Assembly: GCF_001907675.1 (NCBI RefSeq)
Contig: NZ_MPNT01000022.1
Span: forward strand, 32,982-96,981
Direction: 5' to 3'
DNA: 64,000 nucleotides
Origin: Mycobacterium paraffinicum
GTDB lineage: Bacteria; Actinomycetota; Actinomycetes; Mycobacteriales; Mycobacteriaceae
A program made the translations under genes and the position numbers. Positions 60,996 through 64,000 of this stretch are shown here, one piece after another; within the stretch, counting starts at the first letter, position 1, and every line of letters begins with the position of its first letter. A model generated the notes under the pieces. The model did not search any database, was not told where the DNA came from, and saw only the letters and a program-made list of their open reading frames with translations.

Positions 60996-61964
60996 ATGCC
61001 CGAATACGACTACGAAGAGTTGAAGAAGGAAGCCGAGCAGTACATCAAGTTCGAGAAGGACAAGAAGAACCGGATCGCCTACATCACCTTCAACCGGCCC
61101 GAGGAGCTCAACTCCACGACCCTGGGGATGCGGCAGAACTACGCCGACCTGATCCACAAATGCAACGTGGACGACGACGTGAAGGTCGTCGTGATCCGGG
61201 GCGAGGGGCAGGATTTCGGCAGCGGAGGTGACCTGCCCGAACAGCGGCCGATGCTCGAGAATCCGGGCTTACCACTGCATCACGAGCTCGCGATCAACGA
61301 CGACGATGTCAAGTACCCGCCGGGCGGGTCGTATCGCTACTTGTCCACCGTCACCGACTTCTACGCCAAGGCCCGCGCGGGAAACCGTCCGTTACAGGAG
61401 CTACGCAAGATCAGCATCATCGAGGCCAAGGGCTACTGCTACGGCTGGCACTTCTACCAGGCGGGCGACGCAGATCTGGTGATCGCTAGCGACGACGCCC
61501 TTTTCGGTCACCCCGCGTTCCGCTACGTGGGTTGGGGACCGCGGCTGTGGTGGTGGGCCGAGACGATGGGCCTGCGCAAGTTCTCCGAAATGCTGTTCAC
61601 CGGCCGGCCCTTCACCGCCAAAGAGATGTACGAGTGCGGCTTCCTCAACAGCGTGGTGCCCCGGGAGAAGCTGGAAGAGGAAACCCTGAAGTACGCGATG
61701 GCGTGCTCGCGCTCCCGGCCGACCGACACCGTCGCGGTGCAGAAGACCTTCTTGGAGCTCTACAAGCAGCACAAGGGCGAATACTTCGGCAGCCTGCTCA
61801 CGGGCATGGTCGAGGGCATGCTGCCGATGATCAAGAACGACGCGGAGGAAGTCGACCTCACCGAGGGCACCTTCGAGAAGGGCCTGAACAACGTCGTCAA
61901 GGACAACGACCTGAACTTCCCGCCGGAGTGGCGCCTGAGCCGCTCGGGACGCGCGAAGCCCTGA
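60996..61964 (+). CDS. Crotonase / enoyl-CoA hydratase-isomerase family protein
   Basis: A 322-residue crotonase-fold protein, longer than the standard 260 owing to an insertion around residues 95-140. Seen: RIAYITFNRPEELNSTTLGM, oxyanion-hole segments GEGQDFGSGGDL and EAKGYCYGWHFYQAGDADLVIAS, and the C-terminal trimerisation helix VDLTEGTFEKGL. Start ATG preceded by TTGGAGAG. Intact, unlike its neighbours on both sides. It may hydrate, isomerise or cleave a CoA ester made from the P450 product. Confidence 0.87.
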   Translation: MPEYDYEELKKEAEQYIKFEKDKKNRIAYITFNRPEELNSTTLGMRQNYADLIHKCNVDDDVKVVVIRGEGQDFGSGGDLPEQRPMLENPGLPLHHELAINDDDVKYPPGGSYRYLSTVTDFYAKARAGNRPLQELRKISIIEAKGYCYGWHFYQAGDADLVIASDDALFGHPAFRYVGWGPRLWWWAETMGLRKFSEMLFTGRPFTAKEMYECGFLNSVVPREKLEEETLKYAMACSRSRPTDTVAVQKTFLELYKQHKGEYFGSLLTGMVEGMLPMIKNDAEEVDLTEGTFEKGLNNVVKDNDLNFPPEWRLSRSGRAKP

Positions 61965-61984
61965 CCGTTTTCGGGAGGGCTCGC

Positions 61985-62515
61985 ATGTCGGCGTTGACGG
62001 GGTCCCGGGTCGTCGAGCTGGCCGGCTCCGTGGCGGGCGAGTACGGCGACTGGCCGCAGCGGCATCCGGATGTGGTGTTCTGCTCGATCACCCCGTTCGG
62101 GCAGGGCGCGGCGGCCGAATTCGGCAATGCCGCGAGCATCAACGTGTTCCATGCCAGCGGCTGGGGCTACCACATGCCCAGTCACCCCGATCCCGCCAAA
62201 CCGCCACTGCGGGGTCCCGGTAACGCCGAGCGACTGGCGCGGCGCCTGCGCGCGGCTGGGGTGCCGGCCTGCAAGAGCGCCACCGCCCTCGACGTGATCG
62301 GCGATCAACGACTGTGGGACCGCGGACTGTATCGGTTCGTCAGCGATCACCGTGAGGGTCAGCGGCCGATCGTCGGGCCCTCCTGGCGAATGGCGCGCGA
62401 CCAGGCGCGCATCGCGCGCGGCGCCCCAGACCTGGGCGAGCACACCGAGTATGTGCTACACGGGATACTGGGCGCGCCAACGGAGGCGGCCGGCTCGACG
62501 ACGGGTGGGACATGA
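61985..62515 (+). pseudogene. Internally deleted CaiB/BaiF family CoA-transferase
   Basis: An open frame of 176 residues that starts like a family III CoA-transferase (MSALTGSRVVELAGSVAGEY) then jumps to HPDVVFCSITPFGQGAAAEFGNAASINVFHASGWGYHMPSHPDP, a segment normally about 90 residues further on, and then to GNAERLARRLRAAGVPACKSATALDV, normally far downstream. Family members have about 400 residues or more; the active-site Asp region is gone. Frame is kept, so the deletions are in phase, and translation may still occur (ATG, GGAGGG upstream), but the enzyme should be inactive. It shares ATGA with the SDR after it. Confidence 0.75.
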
Positions 62516-63276
62516 CGGCAACACTTGCGCACACCGCGGCCCTGGTGACCGGGGCCAGCAGCGGTATCGGCGCCGCGACGGCGAAGGCACTGGCCGCCGA
62601 AGGCGCCGCGGTGGCCCTGCTCGCGCGCCGCGCGGACCGGCTTGCCGAACTGAAAGCCGACATCGAATCCGCCGGGGGCACAGCGGTTGCCGTGGCCGCC
62701 GACGTCACCGATGCCGAACAGGTGGCAGAGGCGGTCCAGCGCGCCGTGGCGGAATTCGGCCGGCTCGACACGGTGGTGAACAACGCCGGGTTGATGCACT
62801 CTGGCCCCGCGGCCGAGGCGTCGCTGCCGGACTGGGACGCCATGGTGACGGTCAACGTGCAAGGGGTCCTGTACGTCACTCGCGCGGCGCTCCCGCACCT
62901 GATCGACGCCGCCGCCGACTCACCGCGCGGTGTCGCCGATCTGGTCACCATCAGCTCCACCGCCGGGTGGGTCGCTCGGCCCAACACGGCCGTCTACTCG
63001 CTGACCAAGTTCGGCGTGAACGCCTTCAGCGAGGGCATCCGGCAAGAGGTGCTCGGCCGACGGGTGCGCGTCGGCGTGGTCGGCCCCGGAACGGTCGATA
63101 CCGAGATCTTCAGCCACCTGTCCGAGCCGTCTCGGGAGGCGTTCGAGCGTCAGACCGCCGGCATCGTGAAGTTGCGACCGGAAGACGTCGCTGACGCGGT
63201 GTTGTTCATGGTGACCCGGGATCGCCGGGTGGCGGTCAACCACATGCTGGTGCGCGCGGCCGAACAAACTTGGTAA
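62512..63276 (+). CDS. Short-chain dehydrogenase/reductase (SDR)
   Basis: A 254-residue classical SDR. Seen: TGASSGIG at residues 13-20, acid-basic pair ARRADRL after the second strand suggesting NADP preference, NNAG motif, catalytic Ser in TISSTAGWV, YSLTK active-site pair and VGPGTVDTEIFS. ATG overlaps the preceding stop. It is intact, in contrast to the SDR remnant at 60.8 kb, and is not a duplicate of it by motif details. Last gene before the pseudogene and endonuclease region. Confidence 0.88.
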   Translation: MTATLAHTAALVTGASSGIGAATAKALAAEGAAVALLARRADRLAELKADIESAGGTAVAVAADVTDAEQVAEAVQRAVAEFGRLDTVVNNAGLMHSGPAAEASLPDWDAMVTVNVQGVLYVTRAALPHLIDAAADSPRGVADLVTISSTAGWVARPNTAVYSLTKFGVNAFSEGIRQEVLGRRVRVGVVGPGTVDTEIFSHLSEPSREAFERQTAGIVKLRPEDVADAVLFMVTRDRRVAVNHMLVRAAEQTW

Positions 63277-63280
63277 TCGG

Positions 63281-63400
63281 GTGAGTTCGCATTGGGTGGT
63301 GGGCGACCACTACGGGTTGGCGTTTCCGGCCGACGCGGTGGCGCTGCGCAGCGGCGGTGCACGTTTTCTCACCGAGGCATTTCACGCCGGGGTGCATTGA
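63281..63400 (+). pseudogene. N-terminal fragment of a phosphotransferase-like (aminoglycoside/ecdysteroid kinase-type) gene
   Basis: A 39-residue frame, GTG 63281 to TGA 63400, reading SSHWVVGDHYGLAFPADAVALRSGG then ARFLTEAFHAGVH. The pattern (HWxVGDHxGLxFPxD ... FLTEAF) is that of the N-terminus of mycobacterial phosphotransferase-family proteins of about 350 residues; this copy stops abruptly. The next 70 bases in another frame read [26 protein letters not shown], possibly the C-terminus of the same gene after a deletion. Family identity is from memory and moderate. Confidence 0.45.
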
Positions 63401-63473
63401 ACCTGTTGTTCGTGTGGGATCGGCATCGCAGCGGTGATCTGCTCGAAGGCGCGCTCGCGGAGTCGGCCCTGAG

Positions 63474-64000
63474 CTATGCCGCGTCGTCGTCATCGTCACC
63501 GCGGAGGAGTTTTTCGGGGTGGTGGAAGGTGTTGGTGCGGGGTTGGTCGCGGTCGTGGTGGGGGGGTGGGATCCATTGGGTGTCACCCTTGGTGTTCTTT
63601 TGGGTGGTCCAGCCGCGGGGTTTGAGCAGGCGGTGGTGGGGTCCGCAGGCGAAGGTGAGGTTGTCGATGTCGGTGCGCCGCGATGTTGCGTAGTCGGTGA
63701 CGTGGTGGACTTCGCAGAGGTAGCCGGGCACGGTGCAGCCCGGTGCGGAACAGCCTCGGTCTTTGGCGTAGAGGACGATGCGTTGGCCGGGGGAGGCCAG
63801 TCGCTTGCTGTGATACAGCGCTACGGGTTTGGCGTTGTCGAAGACGGCGAGGTAGTGGTGGGCGTGGCGGGCCAGGCGGATGACGTCGCTGATCGGCAGG
63901 CGGGTGTCCCCGCCGGTGCGGCCGGTGCCGGCGGCGGCCTGCAGGTCGGCCAGGGTGGTGGTGATGATGATGGAGGCGGGTAGGCCGTTGTGTTGGCCGA
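63474..64000 (-). CDS. 13E12-type DUF222/HNH endonuclease (5' end cut by window edge)
   Basis: C-terminal 174 residues of a 13E12 repeat-family protein. Seen: DUF222 end ([20 protein letters not shown] ... [14 protein letters not shown]), then a HNH nuclease domain with [21 protein letters not shown] and [18 protein letters not shown], where the Cys pair and the HH motifs bind zinc and the active metal; the C-terminal tail is Asp-rich (DDDDDAA). These genes are repeated many times in mycobacterial chromosomes and sites of recombination. The N-terminal part lies outside the window. Confidence 0.9.
   Translation of the reverse strand, partial: GQHNGLPASIIITTTLADLQAAAGTGRTGGDTRLPISDVIRLARHAHHYLAVFDNAKPVALYHSKRLASPGQRIVLYAKDRGCSAPGCTVPGYLCEVHHVTDYATSRRTDIDNLTFACGPHHRLLKPRGWTTQKNTKGDTQWIPPPHHDRDQPRTNTFHHPEKLLRGDDDDDAA

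Noticed and set aside
63277-63473. Mobile-element end or attachment site near the right edge
   Set aside because: No terminal inverted repeat, target duplication or integrase was seen; only a gene fragment.

Overview
The window is chromosomal DNA from a high-GC actinobacterium and reads as a slow-growing Mycobacterium, probably of the M. avium complex or a near relative. The evidence is the protein content: an Rv1747-type FHA-ABC transporter, a CtpI-type P-type ATPase, a WS/DGAT wax-ester/triacylglycerol synthase, a DesA3-type desaturase with its reductase, paralogues of the Hsa/Ksh/KstD steroid-degradation enzymes, many FadE/FadD/Lip proteins, and a 13E12-type (DUF222/HNH) endonuclease at the right edge. 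No rRNA, tRNA, CRISPR array, prophage or complete insertion sequence was seen.

Layout. 0-4.9 kb: a metal/stress block with a Cys-type ArsR, an APC permease, an ArsR-arsenate-reductase-like fusion, a Tat-exported multicopper oxidase and a flavoprotein; a perfect 16-bp palindrome sits in the divergent promoter. 5-21 kb: an integral membrane protein, a KstD-like dehydrogenase divergent from a KshA-like Rieske oxygenase with a small Cys protein, the large CtpI ATPase, then a cluster with a second KstD-like flavoprotein and HsaC-, HsaA- and HsaD-like enzymes, interleaved with NTF2-fold proteins and a WS/DGAT gene under a double operator. 21.5-28 kb: an F420-type flavin reductase-fold protein, a molybdopterin oxidoreductase, a type III polyketide synthase with an ICMT-type methyltransferase, an SDR and a lipase. 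28.4-41.5 kb: the FHA-ABC transporter, a 54-residue gene, then a tight nine-gene same-strand operon (two acyl-CoA dehydrogenases, two MaoC hydratases, an Ltp2-like thiolase-fold protein, a DUF35 protein, a lipase, a Baeyer-Villiger monooxygenase and FadD), followed by a convergent DMT-like membrane protein.

41.6-51 kb: DesA3-like reductase/desaturase pair with palindromes in its promoter and a 23-bp-arm hairpin behind it; a cytochrome b561/YedY-type molybdenum fusion; a SHOCT protein; two tandem secreted paralogues sharing a C-x5-C-x-C-x3-C core; and a FadD/aldolase-like/amidohydrolase operon. 51-58 kb: a GbsR/MarR regulator with a 26-bp palindrome and a methyltransferase, a nitronate monooxygenase-like protein, a sulfatase and an FAD monooxygenase, a small secreted protein, an isomerase-like protein and a lipoprotein-like protein. 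58.5-64 kb: a TetR regulator and a P450 that carry the same operator-like sequence, followed by a decaying cluster (SDR remnant, intact crotonase, internally deleted CoA-transferase), an intact SDR, a phosphotransferase-like remnant and the 13E12 endonuclease.

How it works together: most of the window looks like accessory lipid/sterol catabolism. The KshA/KstD/HsaA/HsaC/HsaD-like genes could in principle open a steroid nucleus, and the 31.5-40.6 kb operon has the composition of the igr operon that shortens the sterol side chain, with a BVMO and a lipase added. HsaB, KshB and most downstream genes are absent here, so these sets either borrow partners encoded elsewhere or act on a different cyclic substrate. 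Functions are inferred from motifs and family memory only; no database search was possible.
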